Origin: Pratylenchus scribneri
Taxonomy: Eukaryota; Nematoda; Chromadorea; Rhabditida; Pratylenchidae
Direction of reading: 5' to 3'
Assembly (NCBI GenBank): GCA_030063045.1
Contig: JAQSEB010000056.1
Coordinates: 358,501-422,500, forward strand
DNA: 64,000 nucleotides
Part shown: positions 11,806 to 23,735 of the stretch, in pieces
Layout of the letters: each line of letters begins with the position of its first letter
How positions within the stretch are numbered: position 1 is the stretch's first letter
Made by a program: the position numbers and the translations under genes
The notes under the pieces: generated by a model
Databases searched by the model: none
Seen by the model: only the letters and a program-made list of their open reading frames with translations
Told to the model about the DNA's origin: nothing

Positions 11806-12690
11806 TTAATTGAAATCCCTGATGCCAATGCCCAATTCCTCCTTGCTGATCAATCCATCATAGTCGGCATCGGTCTTATCGAATTGTTGTTCCAATTCCT
11901 CCAAACTTCTTCCGCCGCAACAAAATTGACTCAAAAGCACTTTAAAAAGAATAAATTGGCCAAAATCCAATTTGCCATCTTGGTCGCCGTCCGCCAATTC
12001 AAATGCCTCATTCGGGTTTTTCTTTTCAGGAAAAAAAAATTAATTATTTAAAAAACAAGGGGTTAGATGGAAAATTTTATTTTGAAAAATACAAATGAAT
12101 TGAGCTAAATTTAGCAGAAGTGAAAATGTTCACAATTATTGTTCATCTTTCATCTAGGAATTTCCAAATTCCAAATATTAAATTGTTTTATAAATTTTTC
12201 CTATAAAAATTTTTAATTCACAAATGTTGGAAGTAGGCAATTCTTTGTAAATTATTATAAAAATTTTATGTTAGCCATTTTTCAATTTTTAAGATTTTTG
12301 TCATTTCGAATTTCAATGGCTTAAATGTTAACATTTTATTATAAATTCATTCACATATTCAAAAATCTCATTCATTTTTAAACAAAAAATTATAAAAATT
12401 AACTGAAAATTTTAGTTAAAAATTTTAAAAATTCGAACCACAGAAATTTGATCAGAAAAATATTCCTTTGTTTTCACATTGAGGGTCTCTTGAATAGTCG
12501 AAAAAATGGGAATTGAGAGGAAAATGATAACAAGGCAAAATGACATGGAAATGACAAAAATTTGATAGAAATTTGAAATTGAAGATGGATGGCCATTTCC
12601 CACGGCTTTTTGTTGCGACAATTCAAGAATTTTATGCGTTTGTTGATGATGAAATTTTCTAGCTGAATATTTTCTTGTCCAAATTGACAT
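11806..12690 (-). CDS. Membrane-anchored protein with two EF-hands
   Basis: Two-exon model: 12690-12439 and 12021-11806, phase 0, 155 aa. The first exon begins at an ATG and has one strong hydrophobic segment around residues 45-65 (FVISMSFCLVIIFLSIPIF), suggesting a signal anchor. The second exon holds two EF-hand loops: DGDQDGKLDFGQF and DADYDGLISKEEL, each with the Asp/Asp/Asp-Gly/Leu-or-Ile pattern and a final acidic or near-acidic position (Gln in the first loop instead of the usual Glu, so calcium affinity there may be reduced). The intron donor (GTTCGA) and acceptor (CTGAAAAG) are weak, so the two exons could belong to different genes; the EF-hand exon itself is secure. Confidence 0.6.
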
Positions 12691-15010
12691 TTTTTAGATC
12701 AGTCAGAACATATTATTTTATTTTTTTCAGTTTGATTCTAAATATTCTTTCCCCCTATCTTTTAACGCTGATGGAATAATTGCTTTGAATTAAAAAATTC
12801 ACTTCTATTTTGCAAAATCACTTAAAATATTTTCTATCATTTTTTCTTTTAATTTAACCGAAACTGAAAACTTCAGTTTAATACTGGCTTTGGACTAGCA
12901 TTAAAAACAGTTGAAATGTGATTTTTGAAATTCGATACAAAGCGATAAATCATTTTAGGCATATTTCTTTCTTGATTTGGCGAAATCTCAAGGAAGTTTA
13001 AATCGTTTTTTTCTTTTTGGTTTAAAAAACAAAAAAAAACATTTTCATATGCCAATTCTCTAAGAAGGAAAGTGCATTTAATTTTTGAAGCAAATAAAAT
13101 CTTCGATTTTGCTGAATTGCACTTTTTGGATTAATTCAATTGAGGATTTGGATTTTCAATTCCTATTTTTTCCAATCCCAATTTGTCCTTTTCTTCTTCA
13201 ATTTGGCCTTTTGCAATGGCCAAAGTGCATTGTTTTTTTTTTTTGCAATTAAGGCCCAGGGAAAGGGGGAGGGATTATAGGGGAAAAAGATGGAAAATAA
13301 GGGGGTACGGCAAATGGAGGGAAAGGTAGGGGGAAAAGAGGGAGGCAGGGAGGAAGGCACGGCCAAATGCCTGATCAACAGTGCGGGGATGTGGGAGGGA
13401 TTGTTGATCAACGGCAAATGCACTTTCCCTCCAATCGATTTTTGGGGTCCACCACCAAAGTCCGCGCGATCCCTCAACCCTCATCATTGGTTCACCAAAA
13501 TTTTGTGGGTGGCACTTTTGAGAGGGCTGGAGGGGAAGGGCATCCAAAAAAGCGCCTCATTCTCCATTTGATGAGGCGCGTTGCGTTCGGCCTCAATGGC
13601 CAATATTCCATACCCAAATGAATGATCAATTCCACCCAATTTTATATTTCTCTACTCATCAATTGTATATGCCTGTGGGGATACATTTAATGCCAGCAAC
13701 AGCAACCCATTAAAGGAGGTGGCACTTTCCCTCTTCACCAGAGAAGACCTTCTTTGCTGTTGCTGTCTTCTAAATGTTTGCCTAAGGGGTAAGTGCTTCT
13801 CTTCCCTTTGATTAGCCCTTTCTCTCTCTCTCTCTCTCTCTCCGGAATTCTCTACTGCTTATTAGGCCGAGATCCCTTTGCTGTGCCGTTGGTCTTCACG
13901 AAAGGAGATGGCACTTTCCAAAGGGGCGCTCGCCTTCCACAGTCCCCACAAATGTTCGGCATCAATTGTCCTTTTTGCTGCCTTTTTACTCATTTTCTCT
14001 AACACTTTTTATTGAGGGTGGCACTTTCTCCATATTTTCCTTAATCTTTCATTTGATGCCAACCTGCCTGGCCACAGAGCTCTCTCGACTTTCTGTCCTT
14101 ACCTAATTTGTAGATTCAAAAATGTTTTCCATTTCGCTTCTCTAATTCGAAATTGCCCTTTTTATGTGTTGGCATTTTCGCTCGCGCGCAATCAAAAGAT
14201 GCCGACCATTTTTTGGGGCCGATTTGGCCAATTTGGATAGTACAGAATGGAATTCATTCATATTTCTCTTTCCGTGTATTCTCTGTAATATTCCTATTTT
14301 TCTTTTTCTCTCTGCTTTTCAATCTATTATTATGTCCATTTCTCTTTTTCCTTGCCACTTTGTCCATTTTTCTCTGCCAATCAAAATGGCATAGAATTTC
14401 TTGATTTTATTTCCTTTCTTTTTTCTCTTCTATATAATGCTAGGAATTTTTCTAAGCTATCTTCGTGGCCATATGGCCCAATATCTTTTCTTTCTTTTTC
14501 TCCTTTGATGGCCAATTCTTTCATTCCTTTTTTCTCTATTTCCCTTCAATTTACCAAATTGTGTATATACTTAATTTCGTCCTGCGATCAATCAATATGA
14601 CCTTGGATTTTCCCCAATTTGGCCATTCCAAATTGCCTGTGGTGGCCAAAATCCCAAATATCCAATTCCCATTCCCATTCCCTTTCTCTTCCCAGCACGC
14701 GAATTCGTCCTCCCAAAAAAATGAAAAAGCGAATGTTGAGGGAGCGATGGCCATTTTCTATACCACAACCATTGGAATCAATCATTTGAGGGGGATGATG
14801 ACAAAGTGCAAGGGATGATTGGCCCCATCTGCTACTGATCATGCGATATTCAATTCGGGGGAACTCAACAAAGTCCACATCAAGCTGTCCACTACATAAA
14901 GGGCGTCGAATTTGCCTAACATTCACATTCTTCCACAAAGCTTCAAATCACTTTTCCATTCCTTCAATTTGGTAAAAAACCTCAAATTCCCTAAAAACCC
15001 TTCTTCAAAA
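12691..15010. promoter_or_regulatory. Long upstream region of the mucin-like gene, rich in repeated short motifs
   Basis: No convincing gene in 2.3 kb, although the segment from 13160 is GC-richer than most of the window and yields many overlapping open frames. TGCACTT occurs at 13118 and 13419 and as its complement at 13070, 13223 and 14804. TGGCACTTTCC or a close form occurs at 13510, 13720, 13909 and 14019, the last three preceded by AGG(A)G(G/A)T-like sequence. TGCACTT fits the TGCMCTT motif reported upstream of root-knot nematode dorsal-gland effectors (Mel-DOG, from memory). A (TC)n microsatellite lies at about 13820-13842 and an ACATAAAG box at 14894. Confidence 0.45.
14890..14902 (+). 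promoter_or_regulatory. TATA-like box
   Basis: CTACATAAAGGGCG lies about 115 bp before the ATG of the mucin-like gene and is the nearest TATA-like sequence. Sequence resemblance only. Confidence 0.3.
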
Positions 15011-16004
15011 ATGTTTTCCTTCAAAGTTGTGTTGCTTAGTTTTCTAATTTTGGAGGCCTTGGACCTTGGCTCCGATGAAGTTGATGCACAAGAAGGGCTG
15101 GAATTACCATCGGAGGATGAGCCGACAACCCCGACTACTCCAACTACTCCAACGACTCCGACCACACCGACTACCCCTACGACTCCTACGACCCCTACAA
15201 CCCCGACTACCCCTACAACTCCGACGACCCCAACTACTCCAACCACTCCGACCACGCCTACTACTCCTACTACTCCGACTACACCTACGACTCCGACTAC
15301 TCCTACGACTCCGACTACACCCACAACCCCAACTACACCGACAACTCCGACAACCCCAACCACTCCGACCACACCTACTACCCCAACAACGCCGACCACA
15401 CCGCCAATGCTTTATCAGAATGGAAAGCCTCTGATGCGTGAGTATTTCAATTGATTTTTGAGACAAATTTTACTGAAAAGCATAGAATTATGATATTAGG
15501 TTTGTTCAGAGTCGGTTTTAAACCGGCAATTCCGTCAAATTCTGCTGTTTTCGATTTTCAAAAAAAATGGTTTCAGTTTCTTCTATTTTCGGTTATTTTG
15601 AACAAAAAATTCCCTTTTTCGACTTTTAAATGCATCAATTTTCTAAAATTTGAAACCGAGTCTGACCTATCTTTTTTTTGTAAATGGACGGTTTATGAAT
15701 GAAAATAGTTAAAATTAAAATTATATCTTCGGTTTTCGATAATAAATTTGAGCAAATTCATGAATTCTAAAATTCAATAAATTTCCATCACATTTTCAGC
15801 TTGCGTTGATAAACTCCCCTCGAAGATCTGCGAATTGGGTGTGAAATTGTGCAAAGTAAGAATTACTTTATATTCCCTTTAACGTTTAACCTTAATTAAA
15901 CAAAATTTCAGTCGCCAATTAAAAAAGTCAAAATTGCATTCATCAAAAAGTGTTGCGGCGCCTGCTATCGCAATGACCCCAACTTCCTGCCAAAGAAGTC
16001 TTAA
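15011..16004 (+). CDS. Secreted mucin-like (TTP)n protein with six-cysteine ShKT-like tail
   Basis: Exons 15011-15437, 15800-15855 and 15912-16004; phase-consistent, 191 aa. The ATG at 15011 starts a signal-peptide-like segment (MFSFKVVLLSFLILEA). After a short acidic stretch come about 31 Thr-Thr-Pro repeats (15122-15402), an ideal O-glycosylation track. The tail has six cysteines spaced C-x8-C-x6-C-x14-C-C-x2-C and begins CVDKLPSKIC, resembling the ShKT/SXC six-cysteine module; the usual x3 between Cys4 and Cys5 is lost. The combination recalls the surface-coat mucins of Toxocara (TTP-type repeats plus SXC domains). It is expected to be secreted, at the surface or from glands. AATAAA lies at 16108. 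Long open frames in other phases across the repeat are shadows. Confidence 0.85.
15122..15402 (+). repeat. 9-bp coding minisatellite (ACN ACN CCN)n
   Basis: About 31 in-frame copies encoding TTP. The third codon positions vary freely (ACA/ACT/ACC/ACG, CCA/CCT/CCC/CCG) while the protein stays invariant, which indicates selection on the peptide rather than a very recent slippage expansion. Confidence 0.9.
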
Positions 16005-16449
16005 ATGGCTTTGAGGAATGTGCATTTGATGGATTGGACTTTGGACTTGGACCACCCTGCTTTACTGGAAACCGTGGATTGAACTGAGATCGTTTGATTG
16101 ATCCCAAAATAAACTATTTTGCTGATCCTCCAAATCCCCCTAAAATTATGTAATCCATTTTTGTACCTCATCCCACCACTTTCCTCCCCTCACCCAATTT
16201 TTTGGTACTCTTTTCCACTAATATATTTATTTGTGTTTGTAGTGACTGTCCAATAAAAAAATTTAGTAAAATTTAGTAAAATAAAATTTTATAAAAATTA
16301 ACCATTTGTATAATAAATTTTATTTAATCATGTTGAAGGCTGACTTTATTATTTAAATTATTATTTTAGAAAGTCTAGATCTAATCCATGTTTAAACTTT
16401 AAACTTTTTAATCAAAAATAAACATATTTATTCAAATTTAATACCATAA

Positions 16450-16900
16450 CATCAATTATTAATTAATTAATTAATTAATTAAATCCCGAAATTAAAAGCA
16501 AATTGGATGATTTTTGTCATTTAATTATCATTATGTCCATTTTTAACAATGTCCACATGTTTTTGGGCAGAGTTTTGTGCGCTGTTCATCGTTGAACTTT
16601 TTGTTGCTTTCGGCTCCCACTTTGCATAGACCTTCCGATTTCCATTGGGAACATCTATAAATGGGTAATTTTTTAAATGACCCCCATTAGATGACGGCAA
16701 GCCGACCCCCGATCGAGGCCTAGGCCGAGCTCGGACCTCGAGAAGTCTCGACGAGAGCTCTTCTCGTCCAACCTCTAGCCCCCATTCTGCTGCTCGGATT
16801 ATTATTCTTATCTCTCACATAGTATAATTTATTATCTTCTCTAGTCTCTACTTTCTTTCTCTTTCTCTAGACTATTTGACAATAAGAGGTTGCGTGGTTT
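16450..16900. other. TTAA microsatellite, ShKT 3' exon and a GC-rich patch
   Basis: About 16456-16482 is a (TTAA)n run. 16684-16790 is an isolated GC-rich stretch with overlapping CTCGAG/GAGCTC/CTCGACGAG words, lying in the last intron of the multi-ShKT gene and probably repeat-derived. Confidence 0.45.
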
Positions 16901-19900
16901 GGGTTGGCCAAATAATTTTAAAATTCGACGTGGAAAAAATGGCAGATTAAACACTTTCACTTCTTAGGAATCAAATTTTTATTTAATTCTAATTTAATAA
17001 TTGAGATTTAATTTTTCTGATTTATAATCTGATTTGAAATTCTATTATAAAAATCCTCTTACTTCTCGTCTTGATCTTCGCATTTTCTCGTTTTACGCCA
17101 ATGCCCAACATCAATACCAATCTGAGGCTTTTCGTTCAAAATTGGTTGAATAACAACTTCAAGTGGTGGCGGTTGTGGAAATTTTCCATTGGAATTGCCT
17201 CCGGCATGAGGTTGACCACATTTTAGGCATGTTTTAGTGCAGAATTTCACCTTTGAATTGAGAAAAACTTTAATTATTTTTCCTACCATATATTGGCCAT
17301 ATTCTGGACTGCCACAAAGGTGGGCATTTGTGGTGCAATTGCTGACTTTATCTGTGCATTCGGGCACAACCAAACGATGCTGGGAGAGAGAACCTGAAAT
17401 ATATTGAATTGATTACGTTTTGTTAAATATTTAATTCGTCAAAAAAGCTTTGAAAATATCGAATAAGAATTTAATCTATCTAAAAGATTGCAAACGGTTT
17501 AGTGGTTTATTTTAGACCTATAAACCTTAAATCCAATCAATAGATCTCCTTGAGATGCATAATTTGATTATGTTTTGGCATAGGTTTAACCAATTCTAAA
17601 ATAGTTTTGAACCAAAACTCAAAATCGGTTTCAACGATTTAACACTCATTTAATTTTTACCAAACCATTAAAATTTTACCATACGATGTGTTCTTAACGA
17701 GTTCTATCCAATTTTATATGGTTGAAAATAGAGAAAAAATCTTTAGACGATTATATTTATATGGTCATTTTTCTACTTTTTTAGGCAATTTTAATGTTCA
17801 TTTAATATGAAAAAGGAATTAACTGATGCTTTTAAATTTATAAATTTTACAAAACAAGAAAATATATAAGCCTATTTTAACTTACGCTCCTCCACAACAA
17901 CTGGTTTTCCGCTGATCACCGCTTTTCCTAATTCACCCTCGCCACCTTTTCCACCTCCCTTCACCATTCCTCCACCATTTGCACCTCTTCCAATTCCGCC
18001 ACTATTTTCTTCCTCGCCAACAACACAAAATCCACAAGTACGGGCACAATTCTCTCGCATATAGTCGACAGAATCCGGCTTCAGGCAAAGTGCCCGACGG
18101 ACCCGACAAGAATTGTCTAAAAATTTATAAAGGAAATTTATAAGAAAATTGTGCCAAATTTTTGCTATATTTCCCCTAATATTATGTCTACCGTAATCGC
18201 GGCACATTGTCATTGCGCAGAGTCCGCATGAGCCGGCACAAAAACGCGATAGAACACCGAACCATTTCTTCTGATGGCATTTCTCCAGCTGTCGCGTACA
18301 ATCAATAATGCCATCTACCAGTGAAAATGTATTATTTTTATTTAAATATTTTGCAATGAAAAATTTGTTTATTTTCAATCCAAAGACATTTTTTAAATGT
18401 TTCTAGAATAAATATACACACATTTTTGATGCCTTAAATTTACTTTTTCTTTACATAATTTATTATATAAAATGAATTATTTTATCTTTTTCTCCTTAAT
18501 TTTTAACGAACTTTTATCGTCCTCGCATGCAAAGTTGATATCTTCACAGCAAATGCCGCAAGTTTTTCGGCACGATTCAGCAATATCCTCAAGGCCTGAC
18601 AGATGAATAATGAATGGAAAAGTTCTAATTTTTAATTTTAAATAAATTATAATTCAAAACATACATGCGCTTGGGGGGGGGGGGGGACACTTTGGTCGGG
18701 TACTACCCACTTAAAAAAGGTCGAAAAAATTTTTTTTTGTTTCGATACTACCCACCGAAAACAAGGTACCTTTTTGGAAAAAGTGGATAAAAGTGTGTAG
18801 TTTTCGAGAAAATTTTGATATTATATGATAAAAAACCTTCAAAATTTTTTTATTTATGCCAAATAATAGGAGAAAATACAGATAAAATACTTCTGCGGTG
18901 CCGATAGGCGCCGCAGAAGAAAAATTTTATGATTTTTACCCATTTTTAGGAGGAAAAAGGGCAAAAAATGGGTAATAATGGGCAAAATACTACCAAAAAA
19001 TTTTTCAATTCTCCGGCCCCCGATACTACCCACTTTTTCAAAATTTTCAAATACTACTACCCGGTGGGGACAGTCCCCCCCCCAGCGCATGTATGATTCA
19101 AAAGGGTCTCATAAAATTTCGTAAAATTTTTTTTTAAATTTAATTTTTAAAATTTTTATTCTGCATTTTCTCATTGTCTTATTTTATTCTAATCTAATCC
19201 CTTTCAACCTTGTAAATTGCATTTCACATCCCGCCGTCCGGTTTTCCTTTCCACTTCATGGAATAAATATGTACACACCTGGAATGAATTCTTTTTATTT
19301 TGACAATTTTTGGATAAATTTAAATTTTTACATAATTCAATTGACTATAGCTCTAATATTCATTTTACATCTCTATCCTTACCTAATAAATTCATTTTTA
19401 CGGAAATGACAACATTTTATTGGAATTTCTTTTTTTTTTTGAAAGTTGGAAAAATTTTAATATTAATCGAGATAAGAAAGATGGCCACAAGATGATTTCT
19501 ATATTTCTATTTATCCTCCTGCTGGTGCCTAGCTCATGCCTAACTTATATAAAATCTAATTATTTTATTAGAATATTCACTCGCTGAATTTTTTATTTGT
19601 TTCACTTTTTAATAATATTTTTTGAATATTTTTTCCAATCTTATCGCTGCGCAAATTTCTACAAGTGGTTGCGGCTGGAAGCAATTCACGGGTTTCCAAA
19701 TCCTGGCAACGCAACATCATCCTTCAAAAATACAAAAAAATATATATATAAATAAATAAATAAATTTTAATTAAATTATCAATTTAATTTAATTTTTATT
19801 TCAAAATATGTGTATATAATTTGTAAAAAAAATTAAAATAATTTTATTAAAATAAAAAAATTCTCACGAAATTGACTGCTCCGTGGAGCTCAATTCATGC

Positions 19901-22094
19901 CAATTCCCATGTTTGTTGCCACCACCGCCCACTCGTCTTTGACCAATCACCGAACCACCACCACCACCCTTTTTATGGTGATGATGAGAGGAAAGATGGA
20001 CTACGGTCACATTATGGTGGACGGCTGCAGCAGGCGAAGGGGCAACTTAGTAAAAAAATTGGATAATTAAAAATGTGAAATTAATTAAAATTGGATAATA
20101 CAAAAAAAATAATTAATTTTCAAAAATAACCGCCGATAATTTAATAATTTGATAAAAAATATAATTCAAAAACTAAATTATTTAATTAATGCTTTATAAA
20201 TTTAGTTACCTTGAGGCTTTATTGACGCAGTCGTCGACGTCTCCGCCAAATTAGTTTGGGACGAAGGAAGGGAAGTTACCTTTAGAAAATAATTTTGTAA
20301 ATCCGCACAAACCTAACCCTAAATCTATATATAACTTTTTTTAATTTTTATTAATATTATTTTAATAAATGTATGCCCACTTTTTGTTGAATTTCCCTTG
20401 ATGCACTTCGCTTTCTCTCTTCCAATGAATTTTTTGTTCTTGCCATCATTTTTGAAGTTGTTGAAAAAATTGGCATTGCAGTTGAGGAGGAAATTTCGCC
20501 GCTATTTTTCCCCCGAGCAGATTTATTTGTCAATTTTTGTTGTTTTGCTTTTCTTTCTTTTGATGATTTCTCATTGGAAATGCTGGCTGATTTTTTGAAG
20601 GCCAATTCCTTCTTTTCAATGGACTAAATTATAAATTTTTAAATAATAAACAAATTTATTAATTAATTAAATTAGCATGGCGCCCATATCATTTATAGAG
20701 ATTTCAACCCGAATTTTGTTCAATGCGCATCCATCTACTGTAATAAAATTTTTTACATCAATAAAATGAATTTTCGACTTTAATTTGTGTTTATGAAATT
20801 TGGAAAAATTAATGGATTTTGATTTTGGAAAATATATGATATAAATATGGTTAGTACCTTATTTTCTCTATTAATGGTCCCCTTCCCCTCTCTAGTAGTA
20901 GAACCTTTTCTAATAGAGGCCACTTTTTAGAATTTAAAAAATAAAAAGATAAAAAAAATAAAATTTTTTAACTAAAGTTTCTCTTATAGAAATAAAGCCC
21001 TCTCTTTAATAGAACCTTTCCTTCCAATAATAGCACCCTTTGGAAAGTCTCTGAAATATAGTACCTCTTGTGCCACTAAGCATTAATAATAATAAGTCTT
21101 GTATTTAGTATATAATGTATAGGCCAATAATAAAATTCTATGGGTGCCCAAATTTTGAAGAGCCGCCTGTATTTAATGGCCAGTCCCTTTACCAGTTTCT
21201 ATAAATTTAAATAAATAAATATTTATTTTCGATAATCACTTTTTTGCCAATTGTTGCTACCTCCGTTGCCGGCATTTCGTCCATTTGAAAAAGAAATGAT
21301 TCTTCATCTTCCGCCAATTCTTCTTCATCCCTTTGAAGACGTCCTCGATTGCTGTTGACCCATTCAAAGGTGGATCCTTCATTTGTTGGTCCCAAATTCG
21401 TAGAAAAGGCCGCCACCGCCCCAAATTGTTGGTCCACACAATTTCCATTGGATGATGGCATTTCATTGAATCTAAGAATTGGTAAAAAAAGGGTGAACTA
21501 AAATTCGCTTCTTGCAAATTAAAATCAATTTTTCATTATGAATATTAGAGTTAAATTTAACAAAAATTTGTTATCATTTTATAGCCCTTTAGGGTAAATG
21601 AAGTTCAGAGAAAATAAAGTTGTTTTGATTGGGAATGCAAAGTTTAACTAAAATGAGACAATATAGGCCAAAATCGGATATTCATTTTTTGATAGTTCCT
21701 TCGAGAAAATTTTTGATTGATCCTACCCAATGAATTGGAGGGAAAATTTTAAAATAAATGTTGCCAATTTTTTTGCATCTTAAGGAGGTCAATTTAAAAT
21801 GAGCTAATCCGGCTTTTATTCCGCAATTTTCTTGGCCTTTAAAAAAATTCAAGCTGACCTTCCATAGAAATGATTTTGTCCATAATAAATTAATTTTTGT
21901 GGGAATTTGCCGCCAACATTCAAGCAAATTTTTTCCATTGAATTCAAAGAAGGTGGCCTGCATTGGAAATTAATCGAGGCCAAAAGGAGCAAAATGATGG
22001 AAAAAAGTGAATTGGGAATTTGATGGAAACAAATTGCAATTTTATTGCCGGATTTGTTGTTGGAAATGAAATTTGATGATATAAATTTGGCCAT
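16543..22094 (-). CDS. Secreted multi-ShKT-domain protein, 13 exons
   Basis: Exons 22094-21859, 21471-21240, 20623-20381, 20279-20210, 20045-19868, 19721-19663, 19253-19209, 18595-18512, 18314-18192, 18116-17886, 17393-17287, 17250-17063, 16654-16543; phase-consistent, 635 aa. The N-terminus has a hydrophobic segment (LFSIILLLLASINF) ending near residue 45, then an acidic/Lys-Ser-rich low-complexity region, a His-Gly-rich stretch (HHHHKKGGGGG), and from about residue 324 a chain of ShKT domains. Domains 2 to 5 each show all six cysteines in the C-x6/8-C-x6/8-C-x(10-18)-C-x3-C-x2-C pattern, ending CAGSCGLC, CARTCGFC, CTKTCLKC and CPKTCGHC. The first (ending CRKTCGIC) lacks a clear second Cys, and the joins of exons 6 and 7 are the least certain. 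Most ShKT domains are split by an intron. ShKT modules bind channels or act as protease and protein-interaction modules. Function here is unknown. Confidence 0.8.
18661..19094. mobile_element. Foldback element with G-run/C-run ends
   Basis: Terminal inverted repeats ATACATGCGCttGGGGG... and ...CCCCCaGCGCATGTAT. Sub-terminal words TACTACCCAC are also inverted (GGGTAGTA). It lies in intron 7 of the multi-ShKT gene. A minus-strand open frame inside it has no meaning. Confidence 0.85.
20860..21075. repeat. Dispersed repeat with CCAATAATAGCACC words
   Basis: The stretch with TAATAGAACC, CCAATAATAGCACCCTTTGG and tandem near-copies is echoed at 27223-27420 (CCAATAAAAGCACCTTTAGG) and more weakly at 33660-33730. 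All three sit in introns or beside genes; they are probably copies of one degenerate element. Confidence 0.5.
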
Positions 22095-22351
22095 TATTTT
22101 TTGTAGTGTAAAATAATTGGATTTGCTTTGAAGGGAAAATTTTCTGCAAAATATTTGAAATATTTTATCAAATAATTTTAAAATTCTATTATTGCAGTGA
22201 ACATTTTTTGTTAATTTATTTTTTCTCATGCTATATTTATTATATATAGTTTTCGATTGTGTATTGGAATGGTCATTAAAAAAACCATTTTTTAAATATT
22301 TTTTATCATAATTTTGTGAAAAATCTAATTTGCTAATTAATTATATTAGTT

Positions 22352-22600
22352 TTAAAAATCCAAAAAGGGGATCGGATGTCTTGTTTTTATCAATGTTGGA
22401 GGCCGTTTAGAGGCAAACGCGCATATACAATTAAGGGAAGGCACCCTCAATTTTATATGCCAACCGCCACCAATTCAACTCCTCAAATTTTCGTCATTTC
22501 CCCTTTTTAAAATTATCTTTTCCTAGAAGGGATCGAACTTATCTGAAAAGAGATTTTTTGGTCAATGCTTTTACCAATTTGACCAACCCGGCCACAATGA
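22352..22600 (-). mobile_element. tRNA-derived SINE, copy 1
   Basis: Read on the minus strand it has a polymerase III A-box-like TGGTCAAATTGG followed ~45 bp later by a B-box-like GTTCGATCC, then an unrelated body ending in GGATCCCC/GGATCGG and an A/T-rich tail. Matching copies are at 23484-23735 and 54771-55020. Confidence 0.75.
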
Positions 22601-23483
22601 ATCATCATTTAATAAAATTGAAAAAGTACTACTCATTTGATGCTTTTATTTTTCCACAACAAATTAATCAATTTGTCCATATTAATAGTCGAAAGCTGTA
22701 GAAAATATCAGCCGAAAATTCATTAAATGAACCATTATTGTATGACCAGCGAAAGAATAGCGTTTTGATTTAAATATTAAAAATGAAATGAATGGTCATT
22801 TTTTTGCTCATTAAAGCTCATCATCATCAGACAAATTTATGCACTCATAAATCCCATCTTCTCATTATTATTGGTTTGTTCAATGCTCAATTCAATCCAC
22901 CAGCCACCACTACCATTCTCGAATATAAGGTCCGGTCCATCCTCACTTCCTTCCTGGCACCGCCATAGGCACATGCACACCTGTTTGGTAGCCACAGGTC
23001 AAAATCAACGCCAAAAATGTGCACAAATATGTGCACAATTGGATTGAGGGAATGAGTGGACAAAATGCTATTATTATGGCCTTTGTTTGATTGGGAAAAT
23101 TATTTGTTCATCTGCTGCTTGTCCTTTTTCATCGGCGATGGTAAAAATTATAAAAAAAATATTTTGGGTACATATTAGGTTAATTATTATGGATCCAGAA
23201 TTTGAAAATACATTTTTTGGTATCGACATTTGGTTAAAAACCTATTTTGATATTTTACATATTGCCTGATGGTTTAAAATATGGCAGCTGCTAGTGTGTT
23301 TAAAAAATTTATAATTCATATAAATGGTTTTGTGCAGTCAGTCCTTGACTTTATGGAAAGATTTAAAATACAATGGCAAAATAAATCCATTTTTATATTT
23401 TATTTTTATTTAATTTTGTCATAATTCTATGAAATTTAAACTTAATTTACTTATAGTTCTCATTAAATAATTAATTATTTAGT

Positions 23484-23735
23484 TTTAAAAAATCCAAAAA
23501 GGGGATCCGATGTGTTGTTTTTATCAACGTTGAAGGCCGTTTAGAGGCAAACGCGCATACAATTAAGGGAAGGCGCCCTCAATTTTATATGCCAACCGCC
23601 ACCCATTTTCAACGAGAGGGTTTTTTCGTCATTTCCCCTTTTTTTAAATTATCATTTCCTAGAAGGGATCGAATTTAGCTGAAAGAGTTTTTTGGTCAAT
23701 GCCTTTACCAATTTGACCAACCGGGCGCAGTGACT
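23484..23735 (-). mobile_element. tRNA-derived SINE, copy 2
   Basis: Near-identical layout to copy 1, including the body word GAGGCAAACGCGCAT in opposite sense. It shares ~130 bp of flanking sequence beyond the tRNA-like head with copy 1, so one of the two probably arose by local duplication rather than by its own insertion. Confidence 0.75.

Noticed and set aside
13163..13621. Four overlapping open frames on both strands
   Set aside because: A by-product of locally raised GC content; no splice sites, signal peptide or domain supports any of them.
14923..15466. Long antisense and alternate-frame ORFs (poly-VGV, RLR, SRC-rich)
   Set aside because: Other-frame readings of the TTP-coding minisatellite.
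22352..22600. Functional tRNA gene
   Set aside because: A and B boxes are present but the acceptor and anticodon stems do not pair as a tRNA, and the same unit recurs with an attached body: SINE.
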